Of a stretch of DNA of 5,590 bases, positions 1 to 5,590 are shown piece after piece. The position numbers and the translations under genes are program-made. Where the stretch lies: the NCBI GenBank assembly GCA_964589725.1, contig CAZPUJ010000405.1, positions 1 to 5,590 on the forward strand. The letters are read 5' to 3'. Numbering within the stretch: position 1 is the first letter of the stretch; every line of letters begins with the position of its first letter. The DNA comes from CAYSHJ01 sp964589725. Lineage in GTDB: Bacteria; Planctomycetota; Planctomycetia; Planctomycetales; Planctomycetaceae. The notes under the pieces were generated by a model, which was not told where the DNA came from, did not search any database, and saw only the letters and a list, made by a program, of their open reading frames with translations.

Positions 1-112
1 AGCGACCGTTCGCGACATTTCCGCGAAGACAACCAACCTATTCAACCCCGCAGTTCGGAACAACGAGTGGCCTTTCCGCAGTTCTCCGATAAGCTAGGCC
101 AATTGGGACGCA

Positions 113-132
113 TCCCGGCTCAGCGACCGGGA
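113..132. repeat. Small GC-rich inverted repeat
   Basis: TCCCGG at 113-118 and CCGGGA at 127-132 form a 6-bp GC-rich stem with an 8-base loop. It could fold in a transcript of either strand. No T-tract accompanies it, and a stem this short can occur by chance in GC-rich DNA. It is recorded as a second possible 3'-end structure for the kinase operon or for a convergent gene. Confidence 0.15.
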
Positions 133-206
133 ATTGCTGCCATTTCACGAGGAGCGCTTAAGTCCGAATGTGGAAAGTCGTACCGACACAACGCCAAATG
201 ACTTCA

Positions 207-222
207 GAGTTTTCCAAAACTC
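207..222 (-). terminator. Perfect short inverted repeat, weak terminator candidate
   Basis: The sequence GAGTTTT-CC-AAAACTC is a perfect inverted repeat with 7-base arms and a 2-base centre. As RNA it would fold as a 6-bp stem with a 4-base loop. It lies about 45 bases downstream of the kinase stop codon, which suits a 3'-end structure. No clear U-tract follows it in the minus-strand direction and the stem is AT-rich, so a standard intrinsic terminator is not shown. Confidence 0.25.
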
Positions 223-266
223 GCCACATTCAAGGCCGCGACCGAGAACCACTTGAAATTGATGCG

Positions 267-3200
267 TTATCGTCGAAGGTCATTCGTCGGCCCCGTGACG
301 TCCGACGGCTCGGAACTTTCGCCCCGGTCGAGCGGAATTCCCAGGAGTTGGCTCGCTTCATTGCGTAAACGAACAAATTCAAGGTCACCGCGATTTGCGC
401 TTGCGAATGGTCTAGCAGCAGCTCGGTCGAAGGCATCGAGCGCGCCATCATTATCACCTTGCCGTTTCAGGAGCATCGCTCGAATCAGCCACGGTCGGCT
501 GTCTTGGATTGATTTGTCAGGCGAATCCAAAGCGATTGCCTTGTCGATAGCTTCCTTAGCTTCATCCAGTTTGCTGGCTCGAAACTGCAACAGGCCGAGC
601 GAGGTCCAGTAACGATGGTTTTCTGGAACTGCCGCTACGGCCTTCTTCATCTCTTGAATCGCTTCTTCCAAGGTCGAACGCACCGGGACGTTCTCGATAT
701 TTCGGAGACCTGATGCGTCAGCTAAGAGAAGCGCCAACAGATGCCGTTGCTCCGGGGCGGACCATTTCCTGCGAAGTCGAATGGCTTCTTGCGAATGGAC
801 TGCCGCCCGATCGGTGTCTCCGGTTTCGCGCAAGAGGTCCGCAAAGAACGTGTGTGTCCACGCTAAGTCATCAAGCAGGTCGGCGTCGTCCGGTCGCTGC
901 GCCTGCAGTTTTCCGAAGAGACGAATTGCCGCCTCGTAAGCCGCTTCCGCTTTCTCGTTTTGCTGTGCTTTCTGAAGATGTCGGCCAAATTGACGCTTGG
1001 CGATTGCGAGCCGATGAGCGGCTTGCGAAACGAAAGAACCGATGCCATCGGGCGGACTCAGGATCTTGATTGCTTGAGTGAAGGCTTGCTCGGCATGCTC
1101 TGTGTCTCCTTCGCTATCCAGAATTTGACCGAGCACCGTTTCACAAACAGCGCCCAAGAATTGAAATTCTCTCGATTCGGAACCAAGACTTTTACCAAGC
1201 TCATGAGCCACATCCATTGCGATCGCTGCGTGTTCATGAGCTTCGACGTTCAGATTTAAGCGATGGAGGAAGATGGCAAGGTTCAACCGGGCTGTCACAA
1301 AGTTTTGCAAAACCGGGGTCGCACGCGGAAAGTCAATGAGTAGCGACTCCAAGTCCTCAGCCGCTGCTTTGTAGGCTTTAATCCGTTCCTGATCTCTGCC
1401 GAGATTCTTCAACGCGATGCCTAATCGAATTTGGTTCGTGGCTCGTGAATGAATCAGGTCTGATTCGCGTTCGGTGTGTTTGTTGATCAAGTTGTCGAAC
1501 ACTTTACTTGCTTCTGCGAGTGCCGAGACAGCTTCCTCGGCGCGTCCTAATTGAATGAGGTTCTGGCCCTGCTCACTGCGGATCGTGACCCAGCTCTTAG
1601 ATGAATCTGCAGGCTGCCCACTGGGAGTCATGCTCTCAAAAAACCGAGCTGCCTCATCAAAGTCCCTGCCGGCTTCCGGAACATGGTTGAACCTCATCCA
1701 CATCCGACCGCGCTCAACCAGGCATTGGATTCTTGTTTCAACACACTCGGTTGAATCGGGCTTGGGAATTCGATCAAGACTGGCGAATGCCAATTGGAAT
1801 TGCCGCTCGGCCTCGGATTCGCGTTCGTCGAGTGTCAGCACCCGCCCAAAGCGGGGATGGCACTCGGCCATAAGCAGGTTGAGCTGCAAATTCTCCTTGG
1901 CCGATGTCACGAGACCAGAAAACCATGTTTCCAGTTTGCCGAGTTCCTCGATCGCATCAGGGACTTGTCCAAGGAGTTCGTATAGGTCGCACAAACGCAT
2001 TTGCGACTCGCTCCACCCCAGTCGTAATGCCAAATCACGGCTCTTGTCTTCCATGAAAACGCGGTTTGCATTTGCGATCCTCTTGAGCATCTGGGGTCGG
2101 CGCTCGCTCCGAAACGGGTCATCGAACAGAGTCTCTCTCAACGTGTTGACCGCTTCATCCGAAATTTGCAACGCCCCTTTAGAAGCTTTAATTCGAACCT
2201 CGTTTCTGTAATGAAGCGACCACGCAATTCCGACGAATGCGATCAACAAGGTTGCGGCGATGGTGGTGGCAGCGGTTTGGTGTTGCCGCATCCAGCGTCC
2301 GGCGCGTCGAACGACGGGTTCACGTAGGACCGAGACCGGTTCGTCGGACAGGAAACGCCGCACGTCGGCCACAAGTGACTTCGCGTCGGGGTAGCGGTTG
2401 TCTCGATGCTTGGACATGGCCTTCGCACAGACAGCGTCCAGTTCGAGGGGAATGTTTAGATCAGAGGCTCGGGCACGCGGGGTTTCGGCGGTGGCGATGC
2501 GGTGGAGAAGCGCGGTGAGAGATTCGTGGCCGACGCGTGTCGCGTCGGCCACGGGGCTACGGTGCGGGGCGTGGCCGGTCAGGATTTCAAACAAGATCGC
2601 TCCCAGCCCGTACACGTCGGTGCGATGGTCGATCAGATCAACTCGGCCGGCGGCTTGTTCGGGAGACATGTACGCGGGCGTGCCGGGGGTGGCTCCCAGA
2701 TGAGTCGCCGGCGACTGAGCGTCCTCCGTGACGACGACCGGCACGATCGCCTCCTCCGCGCTGCCGACCTGTTTCGCCAAGCCCCAGTCGAGGACGATCG
2801 CTTCGCCGTAGTCTCCCAGAACGATGTTCTCCGGCTTCAAGTCGCGGTGAATGATGCCTCGCGAGTGTGCATAGGCCAACGCCTCGCAGACATTCGCGAA
2901 GACGTTCAGTAGCCTCGGTAGCGACAGCGGGTCGGCGGGGCCGGCTCGACGCTGCTCGTGATGCCGCCGGATGGCCTTCGAGAGCGTTTCGCCCTTCACC
3001 AGCTTCATCGTGTAGAACGGCCGGCCGCCACGGTTGACCTCGTAGACCGGCACGATGTTGGGATGCTGCAACTGCCCGGTGATCTGCGCTTCTTTGATCA
3101 ACCGCCGCACCGCCGACGCGGTGGATTTGTCGGGCCGAATCTCCTTCAGCGCGACCTCGCGAGCGAGGTCGTTGTCGCGAGCCAACCAGACTCGGCCGAG

Positions 3201-3986
3201 TCCTCCCGTGTCAACTTCGCTGATCCACGTGTACCGCGACTTCGGCTGCTCCGACTCGATTTGCGTTTCGCTGATCGTCTCGATCAACACCGGACCGCTC
3301 GACGGCCACGAACTGAGCGACTGCTGGATGTCGGAGTCATCCACTTCTTTGATGGCGTCGCACACTTCGCCGCGAACGACGGAATTCAACGTGACTCGCG
3401 GATCGTGCTGATGTTTGGCGAGCTTGCGTTCGACGAGCGATTCCACAAACTCGCGATCGCGATCGCTCAACCAACCGCGCGCGACCAGCAATTCGGCTAG
3501 CGGTTTACACTTGTCCGCCGCCCACGCTCGACACGCTGCCGTGAGCTGGACTAAGTCGATCAGCTCGCTTTCGTACGCTAACACCGCGAAAAGCAACTGC
3601 GGTTCCGTCGCCGTGCGGGCCTCCGTCAAACTCGGCGCGCTGCGTGACGCGCGCTGCTTCGAGGCCGAGCTTTGCTCCTCGGCCCGCAACGTCGCTCGAA
3701 TCGTCCCCTCCTCGGTGCTCGGAAATAAGTCCGCGATTGCCGATGGCTCGTCGGAGAATCGTGGAACGTAATCGTCCAGCCTCGGCGTCTCTCCCTTCTG
3801 GACGCGCAACTCAACTTCCACTGCGACCAATTCTCGCAGCAAATGCGACCGCGCGTCGGCCGACACTTGATCCAGAAAGAACCCAATCTCCGGCCGAGCA
3901 CCCGCCTGCCACTGGCGTTCAAACTCGTCACACAGCTCGTCGATGCGGCCGTCCTGCGAATCGTCAGACGCCGGCTTCGGAATCAT
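267..3986 (-). CDS. Membrane Ser/Thr protein kinase with C-terminal TPR repeats
   Basis: A 1239-residue Hanks-type Ser/Thr kinase, expected to phosphorylate cytoplasmic proteins in response to a signal read by its TPR tail. Residues 15-90 are a helical module (FERQWQAG...RPEIGFFL, then LLRELVAVEVELR) seen before many planctomycete kinases. Residues 130-200 are a second helical module (LLFAVLAYES...KPLAELLVARGWL...HDPRVTL). The kinase domain spans about 253-548: glycine loop TGGLGRVW (260-267), VALK lysine K281, helix-C glutamate E299, HRDLKPEN (380-387; D382, K384, N387), DWG (400-402) in place of DFG, GTPAYMSPE (435-443) and TDVYGLG (456-462). The first loop glycine is replaced by D259, but all catalytic residues are present, so it is probably active. 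A membrane segment lies at about 571-593. Roughly ten degenerate TPR units follow from about 660 to 1190. Topology (inferred): kinase in the cytoplasm, TPRs outside the membrane. The start is fixed by a perfect AGGAGG 6 bases upstream. The gene overlaps the sigma gene by 23 bases. The ligand and substrate are unknown. Confidence 0.95.
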   Translation of the reverse strand: MIPKPASDDSQDGRIDELCDEFERQWQAGARPEIGFFLDQVSADARSHLLRELVAVEVELRVQKGETPRLDDYVPRFSDEPSAIADLFPSTEEGTIRATLRAEEQSSASKQRASRSAPSLTEARTATEPQLLFAVLAYESELIDLVQLTAACRAWAADKCKPLAELLVARGWLSDRDREFVESLVERKLAKHQHDPRVTLNSVVRGEVCDAIKEVDDSDIQQSLSSWPSSGPVLIETISETQIESEQPKSRYTWISEVDTGGLGRVWLARDNDLAREVALKEIRPDKSTASAVRRLIKEAQITGQLQHPNIVPVYEVNRGGRPFYTMKLVKGETLSKAIRRHHEQRRAGPADPLSLPRLLNVFANVCEALAYAHSRGIIHRDLKPENIVLGDYGEAIVLDWGLAKQVGSAEEAIVPVVVTEDAQSPATHLGATPGTPAYMSPEQAAGRVDLIDHRTDVYGLGAILFEILTGHAPHRSPVADATRVGHESLTALLHRIATAETPRARASDLNIPLELDAVCAKAMSKHRDNRYPDAKSLVADVRRFLSDEPVSVLREPVVRRAGRWMRQHQTAATTIAATLLIAFVGIAWSLHYRNEVRIKASKGALQISDEAVNTLRETLFDDPFRSERRPQMLKRIANANRVFMEDKSRDLALRLGWSESQMRLCDLYELLGQVPDAIEELGKLETWFSGLVTSAKENLQLNLLMAECHPRFGRVLTLDERESEAERQFQLAFASLDRIPKPDSTECVETRIQCLVERGRMWMRFNHVPEAGRDFDEAARFFESMTPSGQPADSSKSWVTIRSEQGQNLIQLGRAEEAVSALAEASKVFDNLINKHTERESDLIHSRATNQIRLGIALKNLGRDQERIKAYKAAAEDLESLLIDFPRATPVLQNFVTARLNLAIFLHRLNLNVEAHEHAAIAMDVAHELGKSLGSESREFQFLGAVCETVLGQILDSEGDTEHAEQAFTQAIKILSPPDGIGSFVSQAAHRLAIAKRQFGRHLQKAQQNEKAEAAYEAAIRLFGKLQAQRPDDADLLDDLAWTHTFFADLLRETGDTDRAAVHSQEAIRLRRKWSAPEQRHLLALLLADASGLRNIENVPVRSTLEEAIQEMKKAVAAVPENHRYWTSLGLLQFRASKLDEAKEAIDKAIALDSPDKSIQDSRPWLIRAMLLKRQGDNDGALDAFDRAAARPFASANRGDLEFVRLRNEASQLLGIPLDRGESSEPSDVTGPTNDLRR

Positions 3987-4605
3987 CGTTCCCCTCCTGC
4001 GACCACTTTTCGCGAATGCGGTTCAACTTCCGTTCCACGCTCCGGACTGTCGTGCCCAGCCGTTGCGCGATTTCTTCGTTGGACTCCCCTTCCATGCGCC
4101 ACATCGCGATCTGCCGAAGTGTGTCGTTGCGCAGCGAGCCCAATAATCGCTGATACTCTTCGTCCATCGCCGTTAGCAACTCGGGCGTGGGATCGTCACC
4201 AACCCACGCATCGAAGCCGGCAAATTCGTGACTGCTGTCCGATGACAGTTCACCGAAGATCGATTCGCCACGCACGTCACCGCCGCCCCGTTTCTTGCTC
4301 ACGTTGCGACGAACGTGATCGACCGCCTTCCGATGCACGATCGCGGCCAGCAGTCGCCACAGGTCGTCGCGATCGCTCAGTTCGGTGAAATGCCCGTTCG
4401 CCGCGCCTCGGCACAGACTGTGAAAGGCGCTCAGTGCAACATCCTCTTCATCCGCGACACGCCGCGAAGCCCCCTTCAACCGCCGCTGAGCCAACCGCAC
4501 GATCCGTGCGAAATACCGCTCCCACAATTGCCGCGCGGCCTCTGCGTCGCCCGCTTTAAGCTGCGCGACCCAGGCCGTCACCGAACCGTGCTGCGGCTTG
4601 CGCAT
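3964..4605 (-). CDS. ECF-type RNA polymerase sigma factor (planctomycete kinase-linked type)
   Basis: A 213-residue cytoplasmic sigma factor that would direct RNA polymerase to a specific promoter set. Sigma region 2 covers about residues 10-108: the region 2.2 acidic patch reads ADEEDVALSAFHSLCRG (51-67), and the region 2.3/2.4 segment reads HRKAVDHVRRNVSKKRGG (91-108). An acidic linker follows (112-145). Sigma region 4 covers about 143-203, with the helix-turn-helix ESNEEIAQRLGTTVRSVERKLNRIREKW (174-201). There is no region 1 or 3, as expected for the ECF class. The start at 4605 was chosen because GGAGAGG lies 5 bases upstream and homology-like sequence begins there. The same frame stays open to 5208, but that part runs across the intergenic region and antisense to the surface protein gene. 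No anti-sigma gene is visible; the overlapping kinase downstream is the likely regulator (inferred). It resembles the planctomycete ECF family commonly found beside Ser/Thr kinases. Confidence 0.93.
   Translation of the reverse strand: MRKPQHGSVTAWVAQLKAGDAEAARQLWERYFARIVRLAQRRLKGASRRVADEEDVALSAFHSLCRGAANGHFTELSDRDDLWRLLAAIVHRKAVDHVRRNVSKKRGGGDVRGESIFGELSSDSSHEFAGFDAWVGDDPTPELLTAMDEEYQRLLGSLRNDTLRQIAMWRMEGESNEEIAQRLGTTVRSVERKLNRIREKWSQEGNDDSEAGV
3993..3998 (-). promoter_or_regulatory. Ribosome binding site of the kinase, inside the sigma gene
   Basis: AGGAGG on the minus strand with 6 bases before the ATG at 3986 is a full-consensus Shine-Dalgarno site. It sits inside the last codons of the sigma gene, so ribosomes finishing the sigma factor at 3964 pass over it. 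This decides the kinase start and favours translational coupling. Confidence 0.85.
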
Positions 4606-4610
4606 CGTCA

Positions 4611-4617
4611 CCTCTCC
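4611..4617 (-). promoter_or_regulatory. Ribosome binding site of the sigma factor
   Basis: GGAGAGG on the minus strand lies 5 bases before the ATG at 4605. It supports this start over the in-frame ATG nine codons upstream (4632) and over the longer open frame. Confidence 0.75.
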
Positions 4618-4682
4618 GCTGTCCCGGAACATTCTCTTTGGCACCGGCCCCTCCAGAGCGGGGCTGATTCTACGAGCCGCAA

Positions 4683-4698
4683 GGAAGGATGGAAGGAT
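4683..4698. repeat. Tandem 8-bp repeat GGAAGGAT x2
   Basis: Two exact adjacent copies of GGAAGGAT lie about 80 bases upstream of the sigma start and 140 bases upstream of the surface-protein start. They could be an operator or a chance purine-rich run. Nothing in the sequence identifies a binding protein. Confidence 0.4.
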
Positions 4699-4771
4699 TT
4701 GAGAGTGCTCCAGCAATTCAGACTCCGCTCGAATTATCTCAAAATCCCTGTCGGGCGCGGGGACCGTCTGA

Positions 4772-4792
4772 CGGGTAAGAGGTAGCGGGTAA
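4772..4792 (+). repeat. Direct repeat CGGGTAA, 14-base spacing
   Basis: CGGGTAA occurs at 4772-4778 and again at 4786-4792, with GAGGTAG between the copies. The pair lies 45-65 bases upstream of the surface-protein ATG, where promoter or operator elements are expected. The 14-base period is not a full helical turn multiple, so cooperative binding on one face is not obvious. Confidence 0.3.
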
Positions 4793-4822
4793 TCGAAGCT
4801 CGCGTTTCTAAGCCTCTTTTCT

Positions 4823-4828
4823 GAAGGA
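4823..4828 (+). promoter_or_regulatory. Ribosome binding site of the surface-protein gene
   Basis: GAAGGA ends 8 bases before the ATG at 4837. This supports that start rather than the in-frame ATG at codon 33, which is deeper in the basic N-terminus. Confidence 0.65.
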
Positions 4829-4836
4829 ACCCGATC

Positions 4837-5590
4837 ATGCTGATCCAAAGTTGGTTGAAAAGCTCGAAGTCTTGGCTTCCCGGTCACCGCCACAGTGGTT
4901 CGCAGAATCTGCGACGCCGGCCCAATCGCAAGATGAACACCGCCGCCCCGGCCGAATGCCTGGAAATCCGCCAGCTCATGACCGCCTCCAATGGCGTCGA
5001 TTCGCACGGTGACCACGTGCTGTCTGCCGGCCACAGCTCGATTTTGCACACTCACAGCGTTTCGACCCACAGCCATGATGATGACTTGTATGAGGAGAAC
5101 GACTCGCGAGCGCAGGCCAGGGACCTGGGAACCATTCCCAGCAACGTCACCAGCCACACGATTTCTGGAATGATCATGCGCGACGGACAGGACTGGTACA
5201 GGTACCAATCGGATCGTCCGGGGGCGGTGTCGATCAATTTCTCCAGCGGCGAAGGCAACCTGAACCTCTCGGTGTATGACGCGAACGGCAACCTCATCGG
5301 CAGTTCGTCCAACGCGGGGAACAACGAACGAGTCTCACTGTCTGGCCGCGCGGCCGGCACGTTCTATGTCCTGGTCGAGGGTGCCAACGGTGCCGTGACG
5401 GCGAACTACTCGCTGACCATGGAAAACGGCGTTCCGCCGATTATTGATGACTTGTATGAGGAGAACGACTCGCGAGCGCAGGCCAAGGATCTGGGAACGA
5501 TTCGCAGCGACGTTTCGAGCCACACGTTTTCTGGAATGATCATGCGCGACGGACAGGACTGGTACAGGTACCAATCGGATCGGCCGGGGG
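4837..5590 (+). CDS. Surface/exported PPC-repeat protein, 3' end outside window
   Basis: The frame is open from the ATG to the window edge (251 complete codons), so the gene is partial. Residues 1-35 are basic (LRRRPNRK at 25-32) with no classical hydrophobic signal peptide. Residues 41-50 read CLEIRQLMTA, a variant of the planctomycete N-terminal LExRxLL(T/S)A motif (LEPR-XLL type) found on secreted or surface proteins. Residues 56-80 hold seven histidines (57, 60, 66, 71, 73, 78, 80). A 122-residue repeat then begins at D82 and again at D204. Each starts DDLYEENDSRAQA-DLGTI and continues to GQDWYRYQSDRPG; the first copy runs on through NLNLSVYDANGNLIGSS and AAGTFYVLVEG. This is the pattern of a bacterial pre-peptidase C-terminal (PPC) beta-sandwich domain. 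The role is probably extracellular, either adhesive or flanking an enzyme domain beyond the window; no catalytic domain is visible. The gene is divergent from the sigma/kinase operon. Confidence 0.85.
   Translation, partial: MLIQSWLKSSKSWLPGHRHSGSQNLRRRPNRKMNTAAPAECLEIRQLMTASNGVDSHGDHVLSAGHSSILHTHSVSTHSHDDDLYEENDSRAQARDLGTIPSNVTSHTISGMIMRDGQDWYRYQSDRPGAVSINFSSGEGNLNLSVYDANGNLIGSSSNAGNNERVSLSGRAAGTFYVLVEGANGAVTANYSLTMENGVPPIIDDLYEENDSRAQAKDLGTIRSDVSSHTFSGMIMRDGQDWYRYQSDRPG
5080..5445 (+). repeat. 366-bp coding direct repeat, copy 1
   Basis: First complete copy of the PPC-like repeat unit, encoding residues 82-203. It matches the partial second copy over the 145 bases available with 10 mismatches (about 93%). 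Two perfect runs stand out: 40 bases at 5080-5119 and 55 bases at 5162-5216. Confidence 0.9.
5446..5590 (+). repeat. 366-bp coding direct repeat, copy 2 (cut by window end)
   Basis: Second copy, in frame, exactly 366 bases after the first. The 48 residues visible differ from copy 1 at five positions (R95K, P101R, N103D, T105S, I109F in copy-1 numbering). Four of the ten base changes are silent. The array may continue past the window. Confidence 0.9.

Larger units (their letters stand above)
1..266. other. Flank downstream of the kinase gene, no gene assigned
   Basis: This stretch lies 3' of the minus-strand kinase gene. Plus frame 1 is open from the window edge to a TGA at 199-201 (66 codons), and plus frame 2 is open from the edge to a TAG at 95-97 (31 codons). 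Either could be the tail of a convergent gene entering from the left. I recognise no domain in either translation, and the third-position composition does not clearly favour one. No tRNA-like or rRNA-like structure was seen. It contains two short inverted repeats, listed separately. Confidence 0.5.
4606..4836. promoter_or_regulatory. Divergent intergenic region between sigma and surface-protein genes
   Basis: These 231 bases separate the start of the minus-strand sigma/kinase operon from the plus-strand surface-protein gene, so both promoters should lie here. I found no convincing -35/-10 pair on either strand. A GGAAC at 4626-4630 resembles an ECF -35 element on the plus strand, but no matching -10 is evident. 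Visible structure: two tandem copies of GGAAGGAT (4683-4698), two CGGGTAA copies 14 bases apart (4772-4778 and 4786-4792), and a 5-bp GCCCC/GGGGC inverted repeat (4647-4664). Confidence 0.6.

Noticed and set aside
168..368. 66-codon plus-strand open frame at the kinase 3' end
   Set aside because: Half of it is antisense to the kinase tail; the nearest GGAG is about 13 bases from its ATG, and the peptide is unrecognisable.
1555..2211. 218-codon plus-strand open frame
   Set aside because: It lies wholly antisense to the TPR part of the kinase and has Ser/Arg-rich low-information sequence with no recognisable domain.
3453..3466. Overlapping GCGATCGC octamers
   Set aside because: They fall inside the kinase coding sequence and follow from Arg/Ser/Asp codons. 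They are too few to indicate a repeat system.
2958..3500. 180-codon plus-strand open frame
   Set aside because: It is antisense to the kinase N-lobe and N-terminal region, whose motifs are unambiguous. Its Asp/Arg/Leu-rich content is typical of the complement of GC-rich coding DNA.
3843..4388. 181-codon plus-strand open frame across the sigma/kinase junction
   Set aside because: It is Arg/Pro/Ser-rich antisense sequence over two well-supported genes, with no domain.
4647..4664. GCCCC/GGGGC inverted repeat in the intergenic region, considered as an operator or attenuator
   Set aside because: The stem is only five base pairs with an 8-base loop and no T-tract, so chance is likely in GC-rich DNA.
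4606..5208. Long N-terminal extension of the sigma factor frame to an ATG at 5208 (414 residues)
   Set aside because: The added part is antisense to the PPC-repeat gene and crosses the intergenic region. A good Shine-Dalgarno site marks the start at 4605, and sigma-like sequence begins there.
5335..5574. Minus-strand open frame beginning MVPVPVLSVAHDHS, near-identical to the start of the 414-residue frame
   Set aside because: It is the antisense image of the second PPC repeat; the likeness only reflects the DNA repeat on the plus strand.

Overview
The window most likely comes from a planctomycete of the Pirellula/Rhodopirellula type; the genus cannot be resolved from sequence alone. Three things point there: an ECF sigma factor fused by overlap to a giant Ser/Thr kinase of the 'N-terminal helical module, kinase, membrane segment, TPR' type; a kinase that reads DWG where most kinases read DFG; and a divergent gene whose product starts with a basic stretch and a LExRxL-type (LEPR-XLL-like) N-terminal motif, followed by PPC-like surface repeats. 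No rRNA, tRNA, CRISPR array, transposase or phage gene was seen.

Layout. Positions 1-266 are a non-coding or undecided flank downstream of the kinase gene. A 3.7 kb minus-strand gene (267-3986) encodes a 1239-residue membrane Ser/Thr protein kinase with a long TPR C-terminus. It overlaps by 23 bases the end of a minus-strand ECF sigma factor gene (3964-4605, 213 residues), so sigma and kinase form a tight two-gene operon transcribed right to left. A 231-base divergent intergenic region (4606-4836) follows. Then a plus-strand gene (4837 to beyond the window end) encodes an exported or surface protein with tandem PPC-like repeats of 122 residues. The second repeat is cut by the window edge.

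How they may work together. The sigma/kinase overlap, with a strong Shine-Dalgarno site for the kinase inside the sigma gene, suggests coupled production and a signalling partnership: an extracytoplasmic TPR sensor, a cytoplasmic kinase and a cytoplasmic sigma factor. The divergent surface protein gene is a natural candidate target, but this is inference from layout. The kinase gene also has a sharp internal base-composition switch at the membrane segment: the cytoplasmic half is GC-rich and the TPR half is much less so. This suggests different histories or constraints for the two halves. The surface-protein repeats are 93% identical at DNA level, which suggests recent duplication or homogenisation.
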